Shown in pieces: positions 1 through 8,366 of a stretch of DNA of 64,000 nt. A program made the position numbers and the translations under genes. The stretch comes from Micromonospora musae (GTDB lineage Bacteria > Actinomycetota > Actinomycetes > Mycobacteriales > Micromonosporaceae), in contig NZ_RAZT01000011.1 of NCBI RefSeq assembly GCF_003626635.1, positions 1-64,000 on the forward strand. The letters run 5' to 3'. Numbering within the stretch: the stretch's first letter is position 1; every line of letters starts with the position of its first letter. A model generated the notes under the pieces. It did not search any database. It saw only the letters and a list, made by a program, of their open reading frames with translations, and was not told the origin of the DNA.

Positions 1-106
1 CTTCAACCGGCTCAAGCAGTGCCGCAGCGTCGCGACCCGCTACGACAAGACCGCGACGTCGTACCAGGCCACGGTAACCATCGCCGCGCTACTGCAGTGG
101 TTGTGA
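1..106 (+). CDS. IS5-family transposase, C-terminal fragment (runs in from the left)
   Basis: The reading frame is open from the first bases and ends at a TGA at 104-106. The 34 visible residues begin FNRLKQCRSVATRYDKTA and end in a hydrophobic helix AALLQWL. This is the typical C-terminal end of DDE transposases of the IS5 group, where an N-R-L-K-x-x-R-x-x-A-T-R-Y-D-K block carries part of the active-site helix. Only the 3' end lies in the window, so it cannot be said whether the element is intact or a remnant. It lies about 110 bp from the 3' end of a tRNA gene. The assignment rests on motif recognition only. Confidence 0.75.
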   Translation, partial: FNRLKQCRSVATRYDKTATSYQATVTIAALLQWL

Positions 107-128
107 ACCTTTGAAGACACCGCCTAGT
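107..128 (+). repeat. Probable right end (terminal inverted repeat) of the IS element
   Basis: Directly after the transposase stop the sequence reads CTTTGAAGACACCGCCTAG. IS5-type elements usually end within a few tens of bases of the transposase stop, and this lies where the right inverted repeat should be; the closing CTAG could be part of the target site. The left end is outside the window, so the inverted repeat cannot be paired and the boundary is inferred. Confidence 0.35.
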
Positions 129-173
129 GGCCCGCAGACGGCCCGCCGGGCGCATCTGGCCTCAGCAGCATCG

Positions 174-213
174 AAGGCCCTGGCTGGGACTCGCGTCCCG
201 ACCAGGGCCTTTC
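174..213 (-). terminator. Hairpin terminator downstream of tRNA-Gly
   Basis: On the minus strand, just after the tRNA 3' end, GGCCCTGG and CCAGGGCC form a GC-rich stem whose interior (TCGGGAC / GTCCCAG) can pair further. There is no long U tract, which is usual for high-GC actinomycetes. Confidence 0.55.
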
Positions 214-216
214 GGT

Positions 217-290
217 TGGAGCGGGTGACGGGAATCGAACCCGCACTGTCAGCTTGGGAAGCTGATGTTCTGCCATTGAACTACACCCGC
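217..290 (-). tRNA. tRNA-Gly (anticodon CCC)
   Basis: Read on the minus strand the gene starts GCGGGTGTAGTTCAATGG and folds as a full cloverleaf. The 7-bp acceptor stem is GCGGGTG/CACCCGC, the anticodon stem TCAGC/GCTGA encloses loop TTCCCAA (anticodon CCC, reads GGG), and the T arm contains GGTTCGATTCC. The discriminator is T and the CCA end is encoded (217-219 on the complement). Confidence 0.95.
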
Positions 291-482
291 AAGCGGCACC
301 ACTGTACCCGAGTCGCCAACCTCCCGCATCCAGGTACCCCTCGGCGCACCGGTCCGCCAGATACTTTCACCACGGCAATATATAGGTGTTCTCAAGTCCC
401 TCGATGGCTTGTAGCGTCTGCCTCACGTTCTCAGCCACGGCGTGACACACCTCCCGTCGCGCCGCCAGAAAGAGGTGGGCCC

Positions 483-1463
483 ATGGGACTCCGTCCCAAC
501 CTGCTGACCCGGCGTGCCGCCGGCGTCGCCTCCACGACCCTCGCGCTGCTGCTCAGCACGGCAGCGGTCGGCGTCGCTCCGGCCGCTTCGGCCTTCTCCG
601 CCGCCCCTGGAGGCACCTGCGTCGAGCCGGCCGACGCGCACGCCGACGCCCGCGTCAAGGCCGGCGGCGCCGCGAAGCACGAACCGAACGAGCTGACCGC
701 CGCGCAGATCAAGGAGCGGGAGGCCGACCTGGCCGCCGCGCTGCGTGAGCGCGCCAGCCGGCGTACGGGTGCGGTCGCACCGCTCGCCACCGTCACGATC
801 CCGGTGGTCGTGCACGTGATTCAGGAGAACAGCACGCGGGCCGGCGGCAACATCCCGGACTCGATGATCCAGAACCAGATCACCGTGCTCAACCAGGCGT
901 ACAGCGGCGCGACCGGCGGGGCGGTCACGGCCTTCGCCTTCCAGCTCAGCAAGATCAACCGGGTGGTCAACCCGTCGTGGTACCCGATCCTCGAAGGCTC
1001 CTCGGCCGAGCGCTCGATGAAGTCGTCGCTGCGTGAGGGCGGCAAGAACACCTTGAACCTCTACCTGGGCGACGTGACCCCCGGCCTGCTCGGTTGGGCG
1101 ACCTTCCCGCAGCGGCGGCTCAGCAGCACCGATGGCGTGGTCGTGCTCAACGAGTCGCTGCCGGGCGGCACCGAGCCCAACTACAACCAGGGCGACACCG
1201 GCACCCACGAGGTCGGCCACTGGCTGAACCTCTACCACACCTTCCAGGGCGGCTGCTCCGCCTCGGGCGACAGCGTCGCGGACACGCCGGCCGAGGCCTC
1301 GCCGGCGTACGAGTGCCCGACCGGTCGGAACACCTGCAGCGCGGCCGGCCTGGACCCGATCACGAACTTCATGGACTACACCTACGACTCGTGCATGTAC
1401 CAGTTCACTCCTGGGCAGGCGAGCCGCATGTTGACCGCGTGGAACGCCTACCGCGCGGCCTGA
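483..1463 (+). CDS. Secreted zinc metalloprotease, M43 (pappalysin/cytophagalysin-like)
   Basis: This 326-residue protein has a Sec-type signal peptide (RR at about residues 10-11, then a hydrophobic core and an AxA-like site near residue 35). The start is the ATG at 483, preceded by an AGAGG ribosome site; longer in-frame extensions upstream run through the tRNA and are not real. The catalytic zinc motif [11 protein letters not shown] fits HExxHxxGxxH, except that the usual Gly after the second His pair is Asn. A Met-turn follows in [18 protein letters not shown]. Cysteines around the active site suggest disulfides, as in the M43 family. It is probably an extracellular protease. It stands alone, with a PPOX gene converging from the right. 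Confidence 0.85.
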   Translation: MGLRPNLLTRRAAGVASTTLALLLSTAAVGVAPAASAFSAAPGGTCVEPADAHADARVKAGGAAKHEPNELTAAQIKEREADLAAALRERASRRTGAVAPLATVTIPVVVHVIQENSTRAGGNIPDSMIQNQITVLNQAYSGATGGAVTAFAFQLSKINRVVNPSWYPILEGSSAERSMKSSLREGGKNTLNLYLGDVTPGLLGWATFPQRRLSSTDGVVVLNESLPGGTEPNYNQGDTGTHEVGHWLNLYHTFQGGCSASGDSVADTPAEASPAYECPTGRNTCSAAGLDPITNFMDYTYDSCMYQFTPGQASRMLTAWNAYRAA

Positions 1464-1536
1464 CGTCGACGCGTACGACCGGTGCCGGCCCCGTCGCCAC
1501 GGGGCCGGCACCGGTGTTTCGCCCCCCAGGACGCGG

Positions 1537-2100
1537 TCAGGCCGCCGAGCGCTGGACGTCGCGGCGCCCGCGGCGGCCGGGTCGGGTCTGCGGCACGACG
1601 GGGGTGGGGCCGATCCGCCGATCGTTGGCGTGCGGGTCGAGCCAGACCTGCACCGCCGGACGGCCGTGCCCCTCGCCCGGCCCGCCCGCGCTGCCGGAGT
1701 CACGCCGGGAGAGCATCGCCACGTCGACGGTGAACTCGAAGAGCCGCCAGTCGACCTGCGGCGCGGCCCCGGCCCGGGCCGCGAGCCGGGCCACGCGGGC
1801 CTGGTCGGTGACCGGCCGGGCCTGCCCCGCCACGTAGGCCTCGTCGTCGCTCTCCTCCGGCGGGAAGGAGTGCAGCGCGTAGCGCCCGTCCCGCTCCAGG
1901 TCACGCCGCTTCGGCGAGTCGATGATGAAGCAGAAGAGCCCCTCGTCGGTGATCACCGGCGACACCGGGTGCACCCGGGGCCCGCCGTCGGCACGGACCG
2001 TGGCCAGGTAGCCGAAGCCCGGACCGTACTGCTGCATGAGAACGCGGATCCCGTCGGCGAGCCGGGGCTCGTCAGCGGCGAATTCGGACCAGGAAGCCAT
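1537..2100 (-). CDS. Pyridoxamine 5'-phosphate oxidase-fold protein (flavin- or F420-dependent)
   Basis: The protein has 187 residues. The N-terminal half shows the split-barrel pattern of the PPOX superfamily: [20 protein letters not shown], then the strand LFCFIID, then [18 protein letters not shown]. This layout is common in actinobacterial FMN- or F420-binding reductases that act on small molecules; the cofactor and substrate cannot be read from the sequence. The C-terminus from about residue 145 is Gly/Arg-rich and probably disordered. The start ATG at 2100 lies 13 bp from a LexA-like palindrome, and dcd is divergent, so the two genes may share a control region. Confidence 0.75.
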   Translation of the reverse strand: MASWSEFAADEPRLADGIRVLMQQYGPGFGYLATVRADGGPRVHPVSPVITDEGLFCFIIDSPKRRDLERDGRYALHSFPPEESDDEAYVAGQARPVTDQARVARLAARAGAAPQVDWRLFEFTVDVAMLSRRDSGSAGGPGEGHGRPAVQVWLDPHANDRRIGPTPVVPQTRPGRRGRRDVQRSAA

Positions 2101-2112
2101 GCGGGCATTCTA

Positions 2113-2128
2113 TCGAACAAATGTTCTA
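2113..2128. promoter_or_regulatory. Candidate SOS (LexA) box between PPOX and dcd
   Basis: TCGAACAAATGTTCTA matches the actinobacterial LexA consensus TCGAACNNNNGTTCGA at 10 of 12 defined positions, with an intact inner GAACA/TGTTC palindrome. It lies immediately upstream of the minus-strand PPOX start and 71 bp upstream of dcd. Function is inferred from pattern and position only. Confidence 0.4.
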
Positions 2129-2199
2129 GAGGCGACGCGACGCGCTGGTCACGGGCACCGGATTCGAGCTGTCCGAACGTGCCTCGCTATGGTGGTCCG

Positions 2200-2778
2200 A
2201 TGCTGCTCTCCGACCGCGACCTGGTCTCCGAGATCAAGGCCGGCTCGCTCGGGCTGGAGCCGTTCGAGCCCACCCTGGTGCAACCGTCGAGCATCGACGT
2301 ACGTCTCGACCGGCTCTTCCGGGTCTTCAACAACCACCTCTACACCCACATCGATCCGGCACAGCAGCAGGACGACCTGACGTCGGTGGTCGAGGTCCCC
2401 GACGGGGAGCCGTTCGTGCTGCACCCGGGCGAGTTCGTGCTCGCCTCGACGCTCGAGGTCATCTCACTGGGCGAGCAGCTCGCCGGCCGGCTGGAGGGCA
2501 AGTCGAGCCTGGGCCGCCTCGGTCTGCTGACCCACTCCACCGCCGGCTTCATCGATCCGGGGTTCTCCGGCCACGTGACCCTGGAGCTGTCGAACGTGGC
2601 GAACCTTCCGATCACGCTCTGGCCGGGCATGAAGATCGGCCAGCTCTGCATCTTCCGGCTCTCGTCGCCCGCCGAGCACCCGTACGGTTCGGCCGTCTAC
2701 GGCTCGCGCTACCAGGGGCAGCGCGGCCCGACCCCGAGCCGGGCCTGGCAGAACTGGCGTACCTGGCCCACCCGCTGA
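2200..2778 (+). CDS. dcd: dCTP deaminase, probably bifunctional dCTP deaminase/dUTPase
   Basis: This 192-residue enzyme opens [12 protein letters not shown] and is recognisable along its whole length. It carries [26 protein letters not shown], the signature [21 protein letters not shown] with the catalytic region, and the C-terminal lid [16 protein letters not shown]. The mycobacterial enzyme with nearly the same sequence both deaminates dCTP and hydrolyses the resulting dUTP to dUMP, feeding thymidylate synthesis. The start is the ATG at 2200. A strong palindrome lies after the stop, between this gene and the convergent endopeptidase. Confidence 0.96.
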   Translation: MLLSDRDLVSEIKAGSLGLEPFEPTLVQPSSIDVRLDRLFRVFNNHLYTHIDPAQQQDDLTSVVEVPDGEPFVLHPGEFVLASTLEVISLGEQLAGRLEGKSSLGRLGLLTHSTAGFIDPGFSGHVTLELSNVANLPITLWPGMKIGQLCIFRLSSPAEHPYGSAVYGSRYQGQRGPTPSRAWQNWRTWPTR

Positions 2779-2805
2779 CCGACCGACCGGCCGACCAGGC
2801 TGCTC

Positions 2806-2857
2806 GTTCACGGAAAGAGTGGTCATTCGCGCGCGGATGACCACTCTTTCCGTGAAC
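2806..2857. terminator. Long perfect palindrome, probable bidirectional terminator
   Basis: A 21-bp perfect inverted repeat (core CACGGAAAGAGTGGTC and its complement) surrounds a 10-nt loop TCGCGCGCGG. It lies between the 3' ends of dcd (+) and the NlpC/P60 gene (-), where a shared terminator would be expected. The arms are far less GC-rich than the surroundings, which suggests a dispersed repeat element recruited to this position. Confidence 0.7.
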
Positions 2858-2870
2858 GTGCGCGGACGCG

Positions 2871-3911
2871 TCAGCCGGGACGGCCGAAGCTGTGGATCGG
2901 GCCGTCGTCGACCTTCTTCATCTTGACCGGCACTCCGGCCTGGGAGGCGTGCACCACCCATCCGCCGCCGACGTACATGCCGACGTGGTGCAGGTCGCTG
3001 TAGTAGAAGACGAGGTCGCCGGGGCGGAGGTCGGCCCGGCTCACCGTCTTCGTCGCCCGGCGCTGCTGCGCGGCGTTGTGCGGCAGCGACACCCCGGCCT
3101 TGGCCCAGGCCGCGAGCATGAGCCCCGAGCAGTCGTACGAGTCGGGGCCGTCGGCCCCCCAGACGTAGGGCTTGCCGATCTGGGCGCAGGCGAACTTCAC
3201 CGCCACCCCGGCCGCGCCACCCGGATAGGTGGCCGGGCACGGGGCCGGCCGCAGCGAGCCACCGCCACCGTTGCCGTACACCTTGATGCGCAGCTTCTGC
3301 AGCCGCTCGATCTCGGTGTTGATCTGCTTCTTCTTCGCCGCCAGTTGGGCCTCGGTACGGGTCAGCTCGGTGACCAGCTCGTCCAGCGGCGCCTTCTGCC
3401 GGGCCAGCTGGTCGCGCAATTCGACGACCTGGGCGACGTCCTGCTGCTGGTTGTGGGCGAACCGGTCGAGCAGCTCCAACTGCCCGACGACGTCACCCGG
3501 CGACTGGCTGCCGAGCAGCGCGTTGACGGTCGAGAGGTTCTCGCCCTTGTACGCCCGTACCGCGAGCACGCCGACCTTGTTCATGGCCTGGTCGATCCGG
3601 AGCTGCAGTGGCTTGATCCGGGCGGCGAGCGCATCGGCCTGCCGACGCTTGGCGGTGAGTTCCTGACGGGTCGCGTTGTGCCGCTCGATGACGGGTTCGA
3701 GCTTGTTCCAGTCCTGGTCGATCTGGCGCTCGATCTCGGCGACCGACGGGTCCGCGTGGGCCGCGGTGGCGCCGCCGCCGAGGACGACGCCGATGCCGAC
3801 GAGGGCGGCGAGGACGGTGGTGAAGCGGGACCAGCGTGGACGCGGCGCACCCGTCGTCAGGCCGGCTGTCGCCGGCCGTCCGGACGGAGGCCGCGGGGCA
3901 TGGTGGGCCAC
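2871..3911 (-). CDS. Secreted NlpC/P60 peptidoglycan endopeptidase with coiled coil (RipA-like)
   Basis: This protein of 346 residues has an N-terminal membrane/signal segment (about residues 30-53, ending in AAHADP). A long charged coiled coil follows at about 55-200, then a Gly/Pro linker and a C-terminal NlpC/P60 domain. Catalytic features are DSYDCSGLMLAAW (Cys), DLHHVGMYVGG (His) and the following HAS. This family cuts the D-Glu/mDAP bond in peptide stems during cell separation, and the coiled coil usually keeps the enzyme off or binds FtsX-type partners. The start is GTG at 3911 with GGAG just upstream. The leader is a c-di-AMP riboswitch, so expression should follow that second messenger. 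Confidence 0.9.
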   Translation of the reverse strand: MAHHAPRPPSGRPATAGLTTGAPRPRWSRFTTVLAALVGIGVVLGGGATAAHADPSVAEIERQIDQDWNKLEPVIERHNATRQELTAKRRQADALAARIKPLQLRIDQAMNKVGVLAVRAYKGENLSTVNALLGSQSPGDVVGQLELLDRFAHNQQQDVAQVVELRDQLARQKAPLDELVTELTRTEAQLAAKKKQINTEIERLQKLRIKVYGNGGGGSLRPAPCPATYPGGAAGVAVKFACAQIGKPYVWGADGPDSYDCSGLMLAAWAKAGVSLPHNAAQQRRATKTVSRADLRPGDLVFYYSDLHHVGMYVGGGWVVHASQAGVPVKMKKVDDGPIHSFGRPG

Positions 3912-3931
3912 CGGGCTCCGTACTCCTTCTT

Positions 3932-4062
3932 CCCTGACCGCCTACCGGGTTAGCTGACGGGTTCGGGCGGGAAGGTCAGCGCCCTACCGCAGTGGCTGCG
4001 GATTCACCCCGGGAACCTGGGTCCCCGGCTCGCTCGGGGAGCGACTCGGCGGTGTCGGACCG
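3932..4062 (-). promoter_or_regulatory. c-di-AMP riboswitch (ydaO-yuaA leader)
   Basis: On the minus strand, ahead of the NlpC/P60 gene, the conserved blocks of the ydaO class occur in order. These are a CCGAG helix strand, GGGGTGAATCCGC, then ACTGCGGTAGGGCG, then GCCCGAACCCGTCAGCTAAC, then CCGGTAGGCGGTCA, followed by GAAGAAGGAG. The terminal helix can form between the ACACCGCC region near 4055 and GGCGGTCA near 3935. In actinobacteria this class typically controls cell-wall hydrolase genes and turns them off when c-di-AMP is high. Boundaries are approximate; the class assignment is by recognition of the conserved core. Confidence 0.88.
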
Positions 4063-4300
4063 TTACCGCCCTGGTTGGACGGACCTGTTGCCGGCCGACG
4101 ATTGACCAGACTAGAGACCCTCGTTACCGATCCGCAACCCTTCGGGCGGTGACACTCCGTGCATGGAGCGGCGGAACGCACTCTCCGTGCGAATCTCGAA
4201 GATTTTTTTCCTATGCGATGGGCAGATCGAAAGGTATTGACCGAGGCGGGCCGGCGGAGCGAAGGTGACCAATACCTGACCCGTCCTTACTGGGGGCTCG

Positions 4301-6316
4301 ATGCATCGATCAACCATCTCCAGGAGCAGGCGCGCCCTGCTCACCGCCGCGGTGGTCAGCGCCACCGCGGCCGTGCCACTGACCGGCGTCCCGGCCAACG
4401 CCGCCCCGGCCGGCGACCGCCAGCAGCAGTACGTCGCCGCGGCGACGGCGTACGGGGTGCCGGAGAGCGTCCTGCTCGGCGTCTCGTACCTGGAATCCAG
4501 GTGGGACACCCACGCCGGCACGCCCAGCACGAGCGGCGGCTACGGCCCGCTGCACCTCACCGACGCAGCTCACGTCGCGAACCTGCCCGCCGCTTCGCAC
4601 GTCGACGAGGGCGAGGACCCGCGCGGTGACACGTCCCGGCCGTTGACCCTCGGTGCGCCGAAGAAGTCCGCAGCCGACGCACCCGCACCCGCGGCGCTAC
4701 GGACCCTCCAGGCCGCTGCGGCGCTCACCGGGGCCGACGCCGAGGCACTCCGCACCGACCCCGCCACCAACATCCGGGGCGGCGCGGCCCTGCTCGCCTC
4801 GCACCAGGAACAGCTGGGCGGCCCGGTGGGCGCGGCGACCGACCCGGGAGCCTGGTACGCGGCGGTGGCCCGCTACTCCGGCGCGGAGACCGAGGAGACG
4901 GCGACCGCCTTCGCCGACGAGGTGTACGACCAGATCCGACTCGGCGCGAGCCGACGCACCGACGACGGGCACCAGGTCACCCTCCGCGCACGGAAGGTGA
5001 CCACGGAGACCGGCGCGCTGCATCGGCTCGGGCTGCGCGAGCCGCAGGGGCGCGCAGGAGTCGAGTGCCCGGCGCGGCTCGGCTGCGAGTGGATCCCCGC
5101 GCCGTACGAGCAGTACGGCCCGACCGTCGGCGACTACGGCAACCACGACCTGGGTGACCGGCCGGCGCAGCAGAAGATCGAGTACATCGTCATCCACGAC
5201 ACCGAGGGGTACTACCAGCCCAGCGTCGGCCTCGTGCAGCAGGCGGACTACCTGGGCTGGCACTACACGCTGCGCTCGGTGGACGGCCACGTGGCCCAGC
5301 ACGTGAAGGCCGAGGACGTCGGCTGGCAGGCCGGCAACTGGTACGTCAACGCGAAGTCGATAGGCATCGAGCACGAGGGCTTCGCCGGCCACGGCACCTG
5401 GTACACCGAGGCGATGTACCGCGCCTCGGCCAAGCTGGTCCGGTACCTGGCGCTCAGGTTCGGCATCCCACTGGACCGGCAGCACATCATCGGGCACGAC
5501 AACGTGCCCGGGACGGTGGCCTCGACGGTGGCCGGCATGCACTGGGACCCGGGCCCGTACTGGGACTGGTCGCACTACTTCGACCTGCTGAAGGCGCCGT
5601 TCCGGACCACCGGCACCAAGCGGACCGGCCTGGTCACCATCGACCCGGACTTCGCCGCCAACCGGCCGGCGTTCGTCGGCTGCAACCGGCAGCCGCCGGG
5701 CGTGCCGAACCCGCCGCCGCCCGCCGAGCCCTGCCCGCTGCGCGGCTCGTCCGCGGTCGTCCTGCACAGCGCGCCGAGCCAGGACGCCCCGCTCGTCAAC
5801 GACCTGGGTCTGCGTCCGGACGGCTCGCCGAACACCATGTACATCTCCGACCACGGCGCCCGGGCCTCCGCCGGCCAGACGTACGCGGTGGCCGAGGTGC
5901 GCGGTGACTGGACGGCGATCTGGTACCTCGGGCAGAAGGCGTGGTTCCACAACCCCGCCTCGGCCCCCACCGCCAGGTGGGCCACCGGTTTCGTGGTGAC
6001 CCCGAAGCCGGGGAAGGCGACGATTCCGGTCTACGGCCGGGCCTACCCGGAGCAGGACGCGTACCCGGCCGGGGTGGCGTACCAGACGATCTCCCCGTTG
6101 CAGTACACGCTCGCCGCCGGTCAGCGGTACGCCGTCGGCGACGTGCTGCCGAGCGAGTACTACAAGGCCACCACCTTCGACGGCTCGTCCCCGGGCGACT
6201 GGACGGTGATCCGGGGCGACCTGCGGTACGTGCAGATCCAGTTCGGGCACCGCATCATGTACGTCAACCTCGACGACGTGCTGCTGCTCCCGTCCCTGGT
6301 GGGCGCGCCCCGCTGA
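4301..6316 (+). CDS. Secreted N-acetylmuramoyl-L-alanine amidase (Amidase_2) with N-terminal lysozyme-like region
   Basis: This 671-residue protein has a signal peptide (RSRRALLTAAVVSATAAVP, cleavage near ANAAP at about 36). Residues about 40-220 look like a degenerate transglycosylase/lysozyme-like fold (ESVLLGVSYLESRWDTH, then GGAALLASHQ). The Amidase_2 domain follows at about 290-430: zinc ligand His in YIVIHDTEG, second His in HIIGHDNVPG, and the acidic/aromatic MHWDPGPYWDW. The remaining 240 residues (NRPAFVGCN onward) form a C-terminal region with SH3-like strands that may bind the wall. It removes stem peptides from glycan chains. It is divergent from the riboswitch-controlled endopeptidase and convergent with a second one. 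Confidence 0.88.
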   Translation: MHRSTISRSRRALLTAAVVSATAAVPLTGVPANAAPAGDRQQQYVAAATAYGVPESVLLGVSYLESRWDTHAGTPSTSGGYGPLHLTDAAHVANLPAASHVDEGEDPRGDTSRPLTLGAPKKSAADAPAPAALRTLQAAAALTGADAEALRTDPATNIRGGAALLASHQEQLGGPVGAATDPGAWYAAVARYSGAETEETATAFADEVYDQIRLGASRRTDDGHQVTLRARKVTTETGALHRLGLREPQGRAGVECPARLGCEWIPAPYEQYGPTVGDYGNHDLGDRPAQQKIEYIVIHDTEGYYQPSVGLVQQADYLGWHYTLRSVDGHVAQHVKAEDVGWQAGNWYVNAKSIGIEHEGFAGHGTWYTEAMYRASAKLVRYLALRFGIPLDRQHIIGHDNVPGTVASTVAGMHWDPGPYWDWSHYFDLLKAPFRTTGTKRTGLVTIDPDFAANRPAFVGCNRQPPGVPNPPPPAEPCPLRGSSAVVLHSAPSQDAPLVNDLGLRPDGSPNTMYISDHGARASAGQTYAVAEVRGDWTAIWYLGQKAWFHNPASAPTARWATGFVVTPKPGKATIPVYGRAYPEQDAYPAGVAYQTISPLQYTLAAGQRYAVGDVLPSEYYKATTFDGSSPGDWTVIRGDLRYVQIQFGHRIMYVNLDDVLLLPSLVGAPR

Positions 6317-6354
6317 CGATCGCGGGCAGCGCGGGTGAGCGTGCCGAGAGACAC

Positions 6355-6387
6355 GAGGGCCCCCGGTCTTCTCGACCGGGGGCCCTC
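6355..6387. terminator. Bidirectional hairpin terminator
   Basis: GAGGGCCCCCGGTC and GACCGGGGGCCCTC form a perfect 14-bp stem around loop TTCTC. It lies between the convergent amidase and second NlpC/P60 genes. Confidence 0.8.
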
Positions 6388-6411
6388 GACGTTCGCGACG
6401 TTCGGGGTGGA

Positions 6412-7425
6412 TCAGCCGGGTCGTCGGAAGCCGGCGACCGGCATGTAGTTGATGCTCGTCACCTGGACCGGTTTACCGGCCCGTGGCGCGTGGACCATCT
6501 GGTCGTTGCCGAGGTAGAGCCCGACGTGGTGCAGGTCGCTGAAGAAGAAGACCAGGTCACCCGGGCGGGCCTCGGAGCGCGGAATGGCCTTGCCCTCGTT
6601 CCACTGCGCGCCCGTGAAGTGCGTGAGGCTGATCCCGGCGGCCTTGTACGCGTACTGGGTCAGGCCGGAGCAGTCGAACGAGTTCGGGCCGGTGGCACCC
6701 CAGACGTACGGGTCGCCGACCTGCTTGCAGGCCGTCTGGATCGCGGTGCGCGCCGCCTCGCTGACCACGCCCTTGATGGTGGGGCAGTTCTCCGGCATGA
6801 CGACCGACTTCGGCAGCAGCTTCTCCAGCCGCTTGATCTCGCCGTCGATCTTCTTCTTCTTGGCGGCGAGCTCGTTCTGCTGCTTCGTCTGGGTGGTGAT
6901 GAGCGTGTCGAGCTTCTGCTTCTCCGCGTCGTACTTGGCGCGGATCTTCAGGATGCCCTCGACCTGCTTGTGCTCCTGGCGGGCCAGCCGGTCGAGGATG
7001 GTGAGCTGCTCGGTGAGCGTGTCCGGCTTGGCGCTGACCAGCAGGGCGCCGAGGTCCTGCGACGGACCGCTGATGTAGTAACGGGAGGCGAGGTCACCGA
7101 CCCGGGTCATCGCCAGCTCGGTCTGGAGACTGAGCGGCTCGATCTTCTTCTCCAGCTCGGTCGACTTCTTCTGGTTGACCTTCAGCTGCGCCCGCACCTT
7201 GTTGTACTGCTCGATCGTGGGTTCCAGCTGCTCCCACTGCTTGTCGATCTGCGCCTCGATCTCCTCGACCGTGGGCGCGGCGTGGGCCGGCGCGGCGAGC
7301 AGGCCGGCGCCGACGGCCGCGGCAGCGACCAGTGTGAGCAGGCGGTGGGCAGCCCGACGCAGGCCACCCGGACGAGCGGAACGTCCCGGTGCGTGACGAT
7401 GGAGGGGCATGGTTGCCACCGGCAC
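6412..7425 (-). CDS. Secreted NlpC/P60 peptidoglycan endopeptidase with coiled coil (second copy)
   Basis: This protein has up to 337 residues: signal peptide (LLTLVAAAAVGAGLLAAPAHAAP), coiled coil from about residue 50 to 205, and a C-terminal NlpC/P60 domain. Catalytic Cys is in NSFDCSGLTQYAYKAAG, His in DLHHVGLYLGN, and the third polar residue in VHAPRAG. It is clearly paralogous to the endopeptidase at 2871-3911 but has no ydaO leader, so the pair is probably regulated differently. The start is ambiguous: GTG at 7425 is only 3 nt from AAAGGAG, GTG at 7419 is 9 nt away and better placed, and ATG at 7410 is also possible. It probably cuts stem peptides at the septum. Confidence 0.9.
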   Translation of the reverse strand: MPVATMPLHRHAPGRSARPGGLRRAAHRLLTLVAAAAVGAGLLAAPAHAAPTVEEIEAQIDKQWEQLEPTIEQYNKVRAQLKVNQKKSTELEKKIEPLSLQTELAMTRVGDLASRYYISGPSQDLGALLVSAKPDTLTEQLTILDRLARQEHKQVEGILKIRAKYDAEKQKLDTLITTQTKQQNELAAKKKKIDGEIKRLEKLLPKSVVMPENCPTIKGVVSEAARTAIQTACKQVGDPYVWGATGPNSFDCSGLTQYAYKAAGISLTHFTGAQWNEGKAIPRSEARPGDLVFFFSDLHHVGLYLGNDQMVHAPRAGKPVQVTSINYMPVAGFRRPG

Positions 7426-7622
7426 CGACTCCTTTGTAACCGACCGCCAGGCGCCTCGCAGAGGGGAAGGAGGCGAGGGCAGACGTCCACAGCGGTCGGT
7501 GCCCCACGATAGGGAAGCGCCGGAGCGGAATCAAGGCGAGGCCGCGCGTCGTCACTCCGGCGGAATGCGCCGCCTACCAAGGGTGCCGGTCTCCGGTGGC
7601 GGAGCGCGGCTAGCGTCGGGCC

Positions 7623-8300
7623 ATGCCGCAACTCACCCTCGCCCACGAACTTGCCCTGCTCGGCTACGACGACGCGGGCGTCAACCGCCTCGGCGCGCCG
7701 CATCTCGGCTACGGTCTCGCGGGTGCGCTGCTGCTCGAACTCGCCCTCGCCGAGCGGGTGACGGTCGTCGACGGCCGGCTCGCAGCCACCAGTGCGGAGC
7801 CGCTCGGCGTGCCGCTCCTGGACGACGCGCTCGCCCGGATCGTCGCTCACGGCAAGCGTCGCCGGCCGCGGGACTGGATCATGCCGCTCGCCAAGGGGCT
7901 GCCGGACCGGGTGCTGGACGGGCTCGTCGACGCCGGGGTGCTGCGCCGGGAGTCGGACCGGGTGCTCTGGGTCTTCCCGCGTACCCGCTACCCCTCGCCG
8001 ACCGGCGCGGAGCCGGCGGCGGAGACGCACGCACGTCAGCGGATGCTCGCGGCGGTGGCCGGGGAGGGCCCGGTCGAGCCACGAACGGCGGCTCTGATCA
8101 GCCTGACCCAGGCCGTCGGCCTGCACCGCAAGCTCTTCGGCGAACTGCCGAAGCCGCAGGTAAAGCGACGTCTGGCGGAGATCTCCGAGGCCGACTGGGC
8201 GTCGGCGGCGACGAAACGGGCGATCGCCGACACGCAGGCCGCAGTGTTGGCGGCCACCACCGCCAGCACCGCCGCGATCATGGTGAGCACGACCTCCTGA
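7623..8300 (+). CDS. GPP34 (GOLPH3/VPS74-like) family protein
   Basis: This 225-residue protein shows the GPP34 pattern. The opening MPQLTLAHELALLGYDDAG is followed by the GYGLAGALLLELALAERVTV helix-strand, then GVLRRESDRVLWVFPRTRYP and a helical C-terminus (LISLTQAVGLHRKLFG). The eukaryotic relatives bind PI4P at the Golgi. Actinomycetes carry many copies of unknown role, possibly membrane-associated or linked to secondary metabolism. No partner gene is evident: the endopeptidase is divergent and the Fe-S reductase convergent. Confidence 0.88.
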   Translation: MPQLTLAHELALLGYDDAGVNRLGAPHLGYGLAGALLLELALAERVTVVDGRLAATSAEPLGVPLLDDALARIVAHGKRRRPRDWIMPLAKGLPDRVLDGLVDAGVLRRESDRVLWVFPRTRYPSPTGAEPAAETHARQRMLAAVAGEGPVEPRTAALISLTQAVGLHRKLFGELPKPQVKRRLAEISEADWASAATKRAIADTQAAVLAATTASTAAIMVSTTS

Positions 8301-8366
8301 GCGCACCGGCGCGCGGCGGTGGCGGGTGGCCGCCGCCGCGGGGCCGCTCTCCTGCGGGCGTACGCC

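Noticed and set aside
423-1904. Long open frame on the minus strand across the metalloprotease gene
   Set aside because: It is antisense to a clear protease and to part of the PPOX gene, has an Arg/Pro/Gly-rich shadow composition and no domain.
7426-7560. ydaO-like riboswitch upstream of the second NlpC/P60 gene
   Set aside because: The conserved GGGGTGAAT and CCGAACCCGTCAGCTAAC blocks seen upstream of the first gene are absent here.
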